Shown here in pieces: positions 1 through 16,399 of a DNA stretch of 64,000 nucleotides. This DNA comes from Rotaria sp. Silwood1 (Eukaryota > Rotifera > Eurotatoria > Philodinida > Philodinidae). Every line of letters starts with the position of its first letter. Positions within the stretch are counted from its first letter, which is position 1. Below the pieces are notes generated by a model. It had not been told where the DNA came from, ran no database searches, and was given only the letters and a program-made list of their open reading frames with translations. The DNA lies in the NCBI GenBank assembly GCA_905250075.1, contig CAJNOP010000347.1, positions 63,522 through 127,521 of the forward strand. Direction: 5' to 3'. Position numbers and translations under genes: made by a program.

Positions 1-81
1 TTCAGCAAGATTATGAGCCACATCTTTTCGTTCTTCTTCAAGAATTCGAGCATTATGTTGAGGAATAGATTCTTTTGACAT
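1..81 (-). CDS. 5' end of an unidentified gene (cut by window edge)
   Basis: Reading the minus strand from the ATG at 81 gives 27 codons beginning MSKESIPQHNARILEEE and rich in Glu, Arg and Lys, without a stop before the window edge. The ATG lies 105 bp downstream of the DDX41 stop on the same strand and 12 bp after a TATTTCAG acceptor-like site. That placement supports a real start and suggests co-transcription with DDX41. The fragment is too short to name. Confidence 0.5.
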   Translation of the reverse strand, partial: MSKESIPQHNARILEEERKDVAHNLAE

Positions 82-93
82 TTTATTTTATAT

Positions 94-110
94 CTGAAAT
101 AATTATTTTA
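94..110 (-). promoter_or_regulatory. Candidate trans-splice acceptor between DDX41 and the next gene
   Basis: On the minus strand the spacer after the DDX41 stop contains AATAAA-type polyadenylation signals and then AATTATTTCAG, with the AG at 95-94, 12 bp before the next ATG. This resembles a 3' splice site with no matching donor nearby, as expected where a spliced leader is added. A short 5'UTR intron is an alternative. Confidence 0.4.
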
Positions 111-186
111 CTTTATTAAAATTTCTTTTCTTTTTTTTGTGCACGAACATATATATTTTTATTAAATACAAAAAACAAAAAACTGA

Positions 187-5934
<5,748 letters not shown>

Positions 5935-5944
5935 ATTTATTTAT

Positions 5945-5975
5945 CTGAATTTTATAAACAAATACAAAAGTTTAT
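5945..5975 (-). promoter_or_regulatory. Acceptor-like site just upstream of the DDX41 ATG
   Basis: The minus strand reads a T-rich tract, then AAATTCAG ending at 5945, then 10 bp to the DDX41 ATG. The upstream gene on the same strand ends 246 bp away at 6181. The site may be a trans-splice acceptor or the end of a short 5'UTR intron. Confidence 0.3.
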
Positions 5976-6180
5976 TTTTTTAATGAGATTTATTATTAAT
6001 CTGGTTTTTTTTTTCCTATAGAAAAACATAAACAATATATCTAGTTTTTTTTTGTTTTTTGCTTTATTTTAATCACATTTTCTTTTTTTTGTGGTGTTAG
6101 ATAATATTGTCTTTGTGAGAAATATGTTTTCGTATTTACAACAAAACACAAAAAGAAAGAAAAAAAAAAATAATAATAAT

Positions 6181-7897
6181 TCAAATCAAAAGTGTAACAA
6201 ATTGTGGTTGATTATGAATATCTTTTCGACACATTGGACATGAACGATTTTTTAACATCCATTCACCAATACATGATGAATGATATTCATGTGAACAAGC
6301 CAATATACTAACTTCTTGACCACTACGATATGATTCAAGACAAATTGAACATTCAGATATACTTTCATTATTTGATAATGTTGGTGATGATGATGGTGAT
6401 AAACATATTGTTACTGATGATGTATTTGATATTGTTGGTAAATTAATATTTAATTTTGGTTCTTCTTTAATAGTTACACTGTTTTTTGATGATTTATTAA
6501 GAACTCGTTGAATAACTGTTGCCTAATCGATTAAAAAAAAAAACAAATTGAATTTTTTTTTACAAAATCGAATGATTATAAAAAAGAACCTACACTTGGT
6601 AATGTTTGTGCAGTACAAATACCATTTTGTAATAAATTTTGTTGAATTTCCCAGACAAATACAGTTGGATTATTTGTTTTAAGTTTAAGAATTTCATTAC
6701 GAATATGAGCAGTTAAACGTGGACGTTTAGTTTTTTTGGACGGAATAGAACTTTTCGATGTTTGTGATATCGTTTGATTTGGAATGGATGATGATGATGA
6801 TGGAGCTAATGAAAAATTTATTGGTGGTATTATATTATAAAATGATGGATAAGAATTATTCGATGCCATTTGTGATACTCGAGAATTCATAGAAGATTTA
6901 TCATTTATTGATATTTGTGAAGATGATGTAGTTATTGGATTATAAGATGGATACGAAGCTAAAATAAAAAAATAACAATTAAATATCGATAATATAGTCT
7001 CGATTCTGTCGGAACTCGAAGCTAACGCTTTTTTTCATTGAGAACGAGTTATGTAAAACCTGGATCGAATTTCTCATGACTCATATGTCCTAGACAGATA
7101 TCAATAAGGTGATGTTGATCCCGACAATAACCAGGGCTAGGCCACAAAACAATCGATCCGACTCATTTTTATTACTAATATTTTTGTTCTTCTATGCTAC
7201 ACATTTATTCATTCTAATTAAATGCTAAATCGTATTAACTCTATTTATTTATTTCAAAATCTAAAAATTAGATCGCAAAAAAAAAATATATATATATATA
7301 ATTATAATTAACATCTAAATTATTAATTATAACATACATGATGATCCTGAATAATTTTGATATGAAGCACTTTGTGTACGTATTAAAGATGTTCCATTAT
7401 TCCAATTAAAAAATAATTCCGATGGATGATTTGTATAATTAAATGGAATATTTGAAGAAGAAGAAGAATGATTATTAGATATAGATGGTGAATACATTGA
7501 ATTTGATGTTTGTAAAGTTGATTCAGCTATAAAACAAAAACAATAAATATTATATAATATATTTATCAATATATTCATACTATGACGTCGATAAAAATTT
7601 GGATTTGTATTATTAAGATTTGGAATTGTATCAAAAGATGAATGATGATAATATTTATTTATTGATGGTATACCACCGGTTGTAAATAATGATGATTGAT
7701 TATATGTTGAATAATTTGGTTTTTCCCAAGAATTATCATGACGATAATCATATGTCATTGTTGGATATGAACGATTCACTGCATAGTTATTATAATCTAA
7801 TAAGAATAAAAAAATAACCAAACATAATATAATATCTTTTAAACTTACCAATAGATTGAGGCATTGTATTAACGATATTTTCTGTTACTGTCATCAT
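6181..7897 (-). CDS. PAX RED-subdomain plus RING-H2 finger protein (386 aa, 5 exons)
   Basis: Exons 7849-7897, 7581-7796, 7338-7526, 6594-6958 and 6181-6522 sum to 1161 nt, an open frame of 386 aa. Residues 1-225 are rich in Ser, Asn and Tyr. A basic stretch (SKKTKRPR) leads into residues 230-284, which match the C-terminal RED subdomain of PAX paired domains: NPTVFVWEIQQNLLQNGIC, then LPS joined across an intron to ATVIQRVLN, against the PAX pattern NPxxFxWEIRDRLLxxGVC...PSVSSINRVLR. Residues 331-371 form a RING-H2 finger (C-x2-C-x14-C-x-H-x2-H-x2-C-x10-C-x2-C), so ubiquitin ligase activity is likely. Between them lies IKEEP, a SUMO-type motif. No N-terminal PAI subdomain or homeodomain is visible. 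A DNA-binding E3 ligase is my inference. Because the exon join falls inside the RED helix-turn-helix and keeps the frame, two merged genes are unlikely. Confidence 0.85.
6959..7337 (-). other. Intron of the PAX-RED/RING gene
   Basis: The 379-bp intron has GT-AG ends and contains an (AT)n tract near 7290. I saw no gene or inverted repeat in it. Confidence 0.6.
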
Positions 7898-8888
7898 GAT
7901 CTAAAACTATATATATATATACACAAAAAAAAAGCGATCATTATTCATTCATTAAAAAAAAAAAAAAGTAGACCCACTTCGTCACGACAACTGTATGTAT
8001 GTGTGTGTGTATGCCTTCTTTCTATAGATGAAGAATAGACATTTGTTCGTTCTGAACGAACAAATACAGGAGAATGAGAAAAAAAGAGAGATGCTCGACG
8101 TCTCGTCTTTCTCTTAATTATACAGTTTTGCTCTTTCGTTCTGTCAGCTTTTTTTTTCTCTTGTGGATTTTTTTTTCCACAAAGCAATGGAAAATGGAAC
8201 TATGCTATCTCATTTTCTATTCTTTGTGAATGGCGGTCGACATCCTCTCGTCTCCCGTCATTATAAATATATACATACGGACACTCCTTTCTTTTCGTTC
8301 TGATGTCGGACTAGATGATAAGACAGATATATATATATAAGATGCATGACCACTACTGTCAAGCTAGTTGTAACTCACAAAAATGATAATTGATCACTCT
8401 CATATATATATAAGCTTCAATGGTTTACTTTCCTATCGGGAGGTTAAGAGAAGAAAAATGTGAGCATCTGTCTATGGTATGACCCATTTCTTTTCACGCA
8501 CCAATAAGAAAAAGAAAGAAAAAAAAAAAAAAAATAATCTTGTCTATTACTTTTTTTTGAAACAAAAAAAAAAACTGAATAGAAACAATAGACAGTAACC
8601 TAACATGGTAGAAGTGATAGTTAATTCTCTCAAAAAAAAAAAAGATACTTGTCTTACACAAACAAAAAAGAGAATATTGAATGTAAAATAAGGAAGACAA
8701 GACAAAATACAGAAAAGAATGCCTATATATATATAAATGTATTTTTTTTTTGTTGAACATCGCAAAAAAAAAAAATATATATACATAGACATAATATAAG
8801 ATTTTACTGTTGTACACAATGAAATATATCTATCTAAATCAATAAATGATATAATACAATTAAATATACACATATATATATATATATA
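7898..8888. other. Spacer between two RING-H2 genes
   Basis: About 1 kb of low-complexity DNA with A and T homopolymers, (TA)n and (TG)n tracts. On the minus strand GTTTTAG lies 3 bp before the downstream ATG (AG at 7901-7902), another acceptor-like site. Translations across this stretch are homopolymer-driven and not credible genes. Confidence 0.55.
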
Positions 8889-10468
8889 TTAGCAAGTCGA
8901 TAGAAAATTATCTCGACGACAAATAGGACATGATGAATTCATTGCAAACCAACGTGCAATACATTTTGAATGATATTCATGTTGACATGGAAGTACACGA
9001 ATATGTTGTCCATTTTTAAAATGTGACATACAAATAACACATGCTGTTTGTTTTGATAATATTGTTGATGTTATTATTGGTATTTTATAACGATAAGAAA
9101 AAAATTGTTGTATATCAACTTTATTAAAACGATTTGGATCAGATAATTTTTCTGCTAAATCTAATAATTGTTCATAATTTTCACGTTCACGATATGAACG
9201 CCATGGTTGTTGTTGAAATAAATGATAATGATGATGATGTTGTTGTTGTTGTTGTTGTTGATGTAATTGTTCATCAGATGAACATGTTGATGTTGATTCA
9301 GTTGATGAATCCGAATGTGCTGGTGATATATTTCCTGTTCGTATTATTGTTTGTTGTTTATTATCAAATAAAAAATTTGTTGTACGTAATGGACTAGAAC
9401 TATTTAAACGTATATTTGTTTTTGAAGATTTTGATATAGTACCTTATTTAAAAAAAAAACAAATAAATAATTTTTAGCACAAAAATTTTTTTATTTACTT
9501 TTTTGATTTGATGTTATTAATGAATTATGAAATATAGATGAATGTTGTTGTTGTTCAGTTAATAATGATGAGTATTGATTAGATAAATTATGTTCATGAT
9601 TAGGTACACTATTTGTTCGATGATATGTTGTTGGATGTAATAATGATGAAGGAATATTATTAAAAAATAATGATATATCATTTGTTGTTTGATGATTATT
9701 CCATGTTGATAATAAATTATCTTCTATTGGTTGTTGTTGTTGTTGTTGTTGTTGATGAAAGAATAAAGATCGACGTTTATTAGTTAAATGTGGTGGTTGA
9801 TTTTCTAATTCAATCTTATTATTATTATTATTATTTGAATTTTCATATCGAGCTCGTTTATATGTCTAGAAATTAAAATAACAATGAATTATTTTTTTTT
9901 TATAATATACTCAAAAGTGTACAAGAATTATTTCGTAGAGAATTTTGGATTTTGAACATATTTTTAAAGTTGTACTCGTGAAAAAAATAATAAAATGTAG
10001 ATACTATAATAAATTTTTTAATTTGAAACAGGAAAATCAAACAATGATGTACTATTTTATCTATCGAAAACTTTTTCAACTATATATAATAAATTCTTAT
10101 TAATTATCATTTTAACTTACAAATGGTTCATGTTCATGAAGAAATTGATGTGTTGTAAAAGTGACTAGATCATCTTGTGCTGATCGTTTTCGAGTTCCTA
10201 TTGTTGATGTTAAATTAAGATTTCTATCATAAATAAAATCTTGATTATTTGAATATAATTGTGTTGATAAAGATTGTTCATTAGTCATTGAACAACGTCG
10301 ACGTTTATTTGATATAGTTACTGGTGTTGATAAATATTCAATTGATATAGGTATAAGTTGTTCATGATTAGAATTTGTTCGATTATTTTCTTCATCAATA
10401 TGATCATTATTAATTAAATTATTATTATTATATCGTCTTAAAGATGAATTATTTTCGTTTTCAGCCAT
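8889..10468 (-). CDS. RNF38/RNF44-like RING-H2 E3 ubiquitin ligase (about 417 aa, 3 exons)
   Basis: Exon 1 is 10121-10468 (start MAENENNSSLRRYNN), exon 2 about 9499-9850, exon 3 8889-9442. The first 270 residues or so are low complexity, with Gln, Asn and His runs. The C-terminus carries RERENYEQLLDLAEKL, then a DIQQFFSYRY segment, then a RING-H2 finger at about residues 368-408 (CVIC...CQHEYHSKC...CPIC). The ENYExLLxLAExL plus SYR block before the RING is characteristic of RNF38/RNF44 and supports that assignment rather than a generic RING. RING-H2 proteins bind E2 enzymes and transfer ubiquitin. The best-looking acceptor for exon 2 (CTAG, exon from 9863) is out of frame; an AG 13 bp further in restores a frame of 1254 nt. 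Its RING has exactly the metal-ligand spacing of the neighbouring PAX-RED/RING gene. Confidence 0.85.
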
Positions 10469-12061
10469 AATTTTTCTTTTCTAAATTATCATCATTCTAA
10501 AAAATAGAGAAGAAAAAAAAAAAAATCTTCAATACAAGGCAATAATCTATCAACATACATATATACAATAGACGCCCTAACTTCACTCGTTTGTAAGCAA
10601 AAAAAAAAGAAGAATGAGAAAAGAACGAATGTCTACTGATTCATGCGTACTCATATGTAGGCAACCAAAAAAAAAAAAAAAGGGAGCATAGGAGAATCGT
10701 GAGTGCATACTCTCGTCGCTACAACACCGACATACATACATATATGTGAATATATATAGAAAAAAGAATGAGGGAAGAGAGAGAGAGAGATGAGGGTCAA
10801 TAAAGATGATCGTTCTCGTTTTTTTTCTTTTTTTTTTTTTGGGAAAAATAGGTCGTCTGAACAATGTTAAAAGTTAAAGAGAATAAATTACAATGATTAT
10901 TAATGAAAAAAGATATATAATTAACTAATAGAAATGAACATAGGTCTGATTGATTAAATACCATTGAATTCAATGACAAAAATTCTTATCTATCTATGAT
11001 GTAATACAGTTTGTACATAATAAATGATCAAGACATTTACTTAAATTTTAAGGACAAAATGTAATATTCAATTGATTAAATCAAACTTCAAAAAGATATG
11101 ATTAAAATCAATAGATAAAAAATAATAAATGAATGATGATCATACTATCAGTAATGAATTCTTATAGACTAGACAATCTTACAAATAAATAATGGAGCTT
11201 TTACACTTTAGAACCTCAAATAATCAACTGTCTCGCCCTCACGCACACTTTCGTGCTTGTGTTGTGACCAATCAGATATGTCTGGGGTCCTAAAGTGTAA
11301 AAGGACCTGATTGTCCCCCCCTCCGCAGTCAGAAATATTAGGAAAAATAATTTTTGAATTATGAAATCAAAAATTTGCATAGAAGTAAACTTCAATGAAT
11401 ATTAGTTTATTGTATAAATTTTAGACCGTTTTTCATTGTTTGTATCTTAAAATATACATCGTCTATAGTAATAAAATATCTAATACATCCTTCATATATT
11501 CGATGTTCTTATTTCCAGATAGAAATACTAAAAAAGATCTAAAACATTCACAATAAATAATGATACATTTTTATATAAAATTTCAAATTGAAAGTTCATA
11601 AATTAGTTTTTCTTGTTGTGATGAATTAGGGACTATAAAAATGTCGAGATTAATAGGCTAAAACTCTGAACTATTTTCAGGATATTCATAGTTCGTTAGA
11701 GTCTGTATAGTCTTAATTTATAAGCGCTTACTCATTTAGGAAACTTTCCTCGTAAATATTTCACCATATATTCAAATGTTGAATCATTAACTGTATAACG
11801 ATAAATGGACAATAGTTTACATTCTATTTTTAATTATAATCTGAAACAAAAAAAAAAAAGTATGTTTACAATATTTATGGAAGATCTTCGAATTATCGAA
11901 GATTTATTTGTTTTTTTTAAACAAGTTTAATTTACAAAAAATCCTAAAAATTAAACATAACTAGAAGATAAACATTCGTTGATATAATATTGTTTTTTGT
12001 TTTCTCTGATTACCTACATACATATATGTATGATAGTAAACAGATAACGAGAGCAGGAATT
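10469..12061. other. Intergenic, low complexity
   Basis: This stretch holds homopolymers, microsatellite-like CATA and GA tracts and one small inverted-repeat element (11198-11303). I see no supported gene on either strand. Confidence 0.6.
11198..11303. mobile_element. Small terminal-inverted-repeat element
   Basis: The left end CTTTTACACTTTAGAACCTC is the near reverse complement of the right end GGGGTCCTAAAGTGTAAAAG. The element is about 106 bp. The target duplication is not clear, so the superfamily is unassigned. Confidence 0.55.
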
Positions 12062-15000
12062 TTAAATATTAATATTAAATAATTGTTCAAATTGATGATG
12101 AAAATCTTCTTCATATATTGTCCATTCATTTAATAAATGATCTAAATTTTGAAATATATTCTTTATATTTTTACTATTATTATAATCATTAGTCATATCA
12201 ATATTTTGTATTAATAAATTAATATCATGTTCAATAGTATTTAATTTTTGCCATGTTTGTTCATTATTAAATTGTAAATATGCACGTTTTAATGCATATA
12301 ATGTTAATGATGAACATTCATTTAATAATGATATTAATATTGAAAGTTTTTTTTCAAATATATTTTTATATGAATTTTTTATTGAAATTTTTTGTTTTTT
12401 ATTTGTTAATTTAATATTATTAATAAATTGTTGTTGAATATATTCATTTGTTAATGGATGTTGATCAGCTAAATAATCATGAACGAATTGAATACGTTCT
12501 TGAGTTTTTATTGATAAAGATGATGTAAATTTTGTTTTTCTATTATGTTTGAATATTGATGATTGTTGATGATCATGATCAGATTTGAGCTAAAAGAATA
12601 AAAAAAAAATTATACTTCTGAATAGAGAATTATAGGTTTTTTTTTTTTTTATAAACTTCTTTTAGTTTTATTAGTAAAAAATTACAATCGTAGATTACAA
12701 AGACATAAAATCTATTAATTTTTCTATGTTATGATAAATACCTGCAAGCTAAAAAGAAAAAGAATAGATTCTTTTTTTTCATTATACGTAAATCTTCTTT
12801 TCGGAATAAATATTTGTAATATGTTCTGCTATTTTCAGCATTAATTTTGCCTTTCTATCGACTAACTAATCTTGAGATGATTTTGCGGAAGTTTGAAGAG
12901 AAAAAAAAGAAAAGAATGAATGTTTTTCCTTCGTGTCACTAAATCATTTTCGACAGCTTCCTAGAATGATCACTCGATTAATATAAAAATCTAAAAGAAT
13001 TCTTTTATTCAATCTTTCTCTTTGAATAAACAAATCATATTCCAAGTTCATCAAGTATAATCAAAGGAATATTTAATCATAATATTAAACTATGTCTTTT
13101 TGACATTATAGAATTTTCTCATTAATATATTTAATTTGTAATTTGTCATAAAACAAAAAAAAGGGCTATAAAATTTCATGTCAAAAATATTTCATATATG
13201 ACCTATTTCCGGTAACGCAAAACATATTCATCTTTCATTTGACATTAATTCTTTTAACAGGGTTATTTATTAGTTTTTGAATTAGGTTTCTTTTTTTTTA
13301 TAGTTTACTATTAATTAGAAAAAATAAATATTTTTCTAAACATATGAAAAAGAAAAAAAAAAGAATTTAAAAAGTTCAGAATAAAATACATTTCATCTAT
13401 GATGAAATTTTAAATTGAATTTTTGAAACTCAATTTACTATTTAAAATTGATTTTAAACTTCTTATTCGATTATAAGAATATTTTTTTATTTGTACTCAT
13501 TGACATTGCTAATTTTTTCAAGATATTTAGAGTAACTTGACATATGCATGCTTTTATAACTAACTATCCAAATATAGAGGTAGAAATATTTTATTTCCGT
13601 ATAGAAAGCTTATATAATGATAGTACAATGTTATTTGATCATTCTTCAACAAATATCATAAAAATAAAATGTTGATAAGAACTGTTTTTCTATGATATGT
13701 GACAATTATACCAATGGCTATAAAAATGACAAGTGCATATTTTTGGAAAATAAATGGTGTCTGAAGTTTATTGAATCGATTTTATAATTGACGAAGAAAT
13801 TCATTTTTCTATTTCGAACAATAAAAATCGCACCTTTCTATTCCTAATTTCTATCAAAATGTTATTCAAAAACAAAAAATATTCACTTGTCCTTTNNNNN
13901 NNNNNTCATAGAAAAACAATTCTTATCAAACTTATATTATTATGATATTTGCTGAAGAATGATCAAATAACATTGTAGTATCACTGCATATATAAAGTTA
14001 TATACACTTATATTAGGTATAGAAAAATGATTTACTTGAGAATTTTTTTGTAAACGTGTTGAACAACGTAATGATGAATTATTATTTAAATCATAATTAA
14101 ATGATTTTCTATAATATTGATATAATTTTGTTTGAAAACGTTCTAATATTGTTTGATTTGTATAATGTGTAATTAAAGGTTTAATTTTTATTATATTTAA
14201 TAAATCTTGATAATATTCTTTATTTAATTTTTTAATTATATTCAAAAAAATTTTTTATTATTAATATATCATTTGATGATATATGATGATAATATGTATT
14301 TATATTAGACCATATTTTATCAATATATGAATCTATTATAGGTGTCATTGATATTTGTCGATCCAGTAATATATATGATTTATTATATTGTTGTTGATGA
14401 TGATTAATTAATGATTTTTTTGATATAGTTTTTAATGAATAAATATTTTCAACTTGTTGATATTGATAAATATTTAAATTTAAATTATTTATATTAGTTG
14501 ATTGTAAAATATTTTTACGTATCATTGACATAGATAAAAGAGCTTCAAGTTCTTGTTGAATAAGATGTATTTCATGTGCATAAACACCAGATTTTGTATG
14601 TTTATCTGATAATATATGATTAATATTTGGTGAAATATATTCCCATTTAGGTAAATTAATTTTAGATAAATATTCATTTGAAAATACATGATGTCGAGAT
14701 GAAAATTTCTAAAATAGAAATTCAATTTATTATACTAATTGTTTTATATCAATGATTCTTATATGTTGAAGAATACTTCGATTAGGGATGTACCAAGACT
14801 CTCGATCTCGGTCAATCTCAGCTGAAAAGCTTAAAGAAATATAATTTCGCCCGAGACAGAGTAGCATACTTATCTATGATAAAGAAATGATCGAGACCGG
14901 CACTACTCAATATCAAGGTTGAGGCTAGCCAAGACCGAGAGTCTCGATCTCGTTCATTCTCGGCCGAGACCGAGACCGAGACGGACCGGGACCGAGACTG

Positions 15001-16043
15001 AGTCGAGACCGGGCTCTCGGTCTCGGTACATCCCTAACTTCAATTATCTAAAATTTTTATTATTTACGATCTAAAAATTACTATTTAATTTTATAAAGAA
15101 AATCTTTTAACTAATTAATCATTTTTAATTTATCATATAGACTCAAACTTTTTATGCTTGAGACAGAAACTTATTACGAATTTGTTTTTTTAATGATTAC
15201 TTTGATATCTATCAGAAAAATTGAGTTCTGAATTTCAACTTGAAATCTTTTTTTTTTTTTTTACCAAAAATTAGTTATTTCATTGTTCATAAGACATTCA
15301 AATCTCTACAATATTATACATAGTCTCGACTACAAATATGAATAAAGGATTTGAAAAAATATATTATCCTTATGTTTGATAATTATTTTACTATATTATA
15401 AATATAAATAATAAAATATTTTTGTAAATGTTTAGAAAAAGAAAAATCAGAATACTATCTTGATAGTGTGAATATTATTTATTAGTTTTCATCAAGGTTA
15501 AAGTGTAATCAATCTCGAGAAAATGTTTCAGTTGTACTGCACAAGGACGAAATTTTTTCTATGATTAGAAATCAACAATGTTTCATTTTTTTTTTCTTTT
15601 TTACTGAAAGTTAATGAATTTTAGGCTATGAAAAATTAAAAAATAATCTATATTCTAAAAACTTTTGACAATAATCAATAGAAAACTATGAACATTTAAA
15701 AAAGTCAGTATAATAAGATTTCTTATGATTATATTCGAAATTAGCATTGTTGATAACTTATTAAATTTTCGTGCGATTAGTAAAAAATAAAGTCTATCAT
15801 TACTTGATTGAAACTTCAACTGTAACTCAATAAGAACAAATTAGATTTCTTTATTTTTGTATTTGAATTTCAATTAAATTATTTATGTATTGATAAATAA
15901 TGAAAACTTACACGAGATATTTGACTAGTATTTTTTGTTTTAATATTTAATGAAGATCGTTGTTTTAATTTTATTTTTGTTAATGATGAAATTTTATGAT
16001 TATGAAATTTTGTTGAAAGATGTCGACGTTTTTTTACTTTCAT
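12062..16043 (-). CDS. Unidentified basic protein, 3 exons, with a one-base frameshift in exon 2
   Basis: Exon 1 (15912-16043) starts MKVKKRRHLSTKFHNHK, exon 2 is 14036-14708 and exon 3 is 12062-12589, with GT-AG junctions. The lengths sum to 1333 nt, one more than a multiple of three. The surplus base maps to the A7/T6 homopolymer at 14244-14256: before it the frame reads ...SSNDILIIKN, after it ...NIIKKLNKEYYQD, and removing one base gives a continuous 443-aa protein. The protein is rich in Lys, Asn, Ile and Gln, with a distinctive block LPKWEYISPNINHILSDKHT followed by a helical HEIHLIQQELEALLS, and a helical C-terminus. I do not recognise the family. The frameshift may be a sequencing error or a real lesion. 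The two long introns carry inverted-repeat elements. Confidence 0.7.
13600..14000. mobile_element. Inverted-repeat element interrupted by an assembly gap
   Basis: Sequence from about 13615 to 13705 (containing ACAATGTTATTTGATCATTC) recurs as its reverse complement at about 13906-13985, with a few differences. The run of ten N lies immediately inside the right arm, as expected where assembly fails in a hairpin. It sits in the second intron of the unidentified gene. Confidence 0.7.
13896..13905. other. Assembly gap (10 N)
   Basis: Ten unresolved bases inside a palindromic element. The true gap length is unknown. Confidence 0.95.
14783..15036. mobile_element. hAT-type MITE, second copy of the 3618 family
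   Basis: It begins TAGGGATGTACC and ends GGTACATCCCTA, with internal TCTCGG/CCGAGA repeats as in the copy at 3618. The flanks ACTTCGAT (14775-14782) and ACTTCAAT (15037-15044) form an 8-bp target duplication with one mismatch. It lies in an intron. Confidence 0.88.
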
Positions 16044-16399
16044 TATGTAATTTGAATATTTCTAATAAACGTTTTTATTGTTGTTTATAATATTTATTTG
16101 TCTTCTTATTATCATTTGTCAGTATTGAACATTTTATAATAGACAAAAAACAACAACATCTATGATGTCTAAAACAAATTATGCCATTTTTTTTTTTTTT
16201 ATCGATGAGGTCCATTATATGCAACATTATTAAGTTAATATTGGTTAATTTAATAAAACCAATCAGAAATAATCAAATGATAGATGGCGTTACAAATCGA
16301 TTACAATAATATAAAAAAACAGAAACATTTTATTTTATATTTAATGCACAGAATTAAAAAAAAATATATATAAAATAGTTCAATTATTTATAAGAATGT

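Noticed and set aside
8494..8873. Open frames of about 108 codons on the minus strand, rich in Phe and Tyr
   Set aside because: They come from poly-A/T and (TA)n tracts, overlap each other in different frames and have no start context or splice partners.
9134..9397. Plus-strand open frame with Val and Asp runs
   Set aside because: It is the antisense shadow of Gln/His repeats and the LAEKL block in the RNF38/44-like exon.
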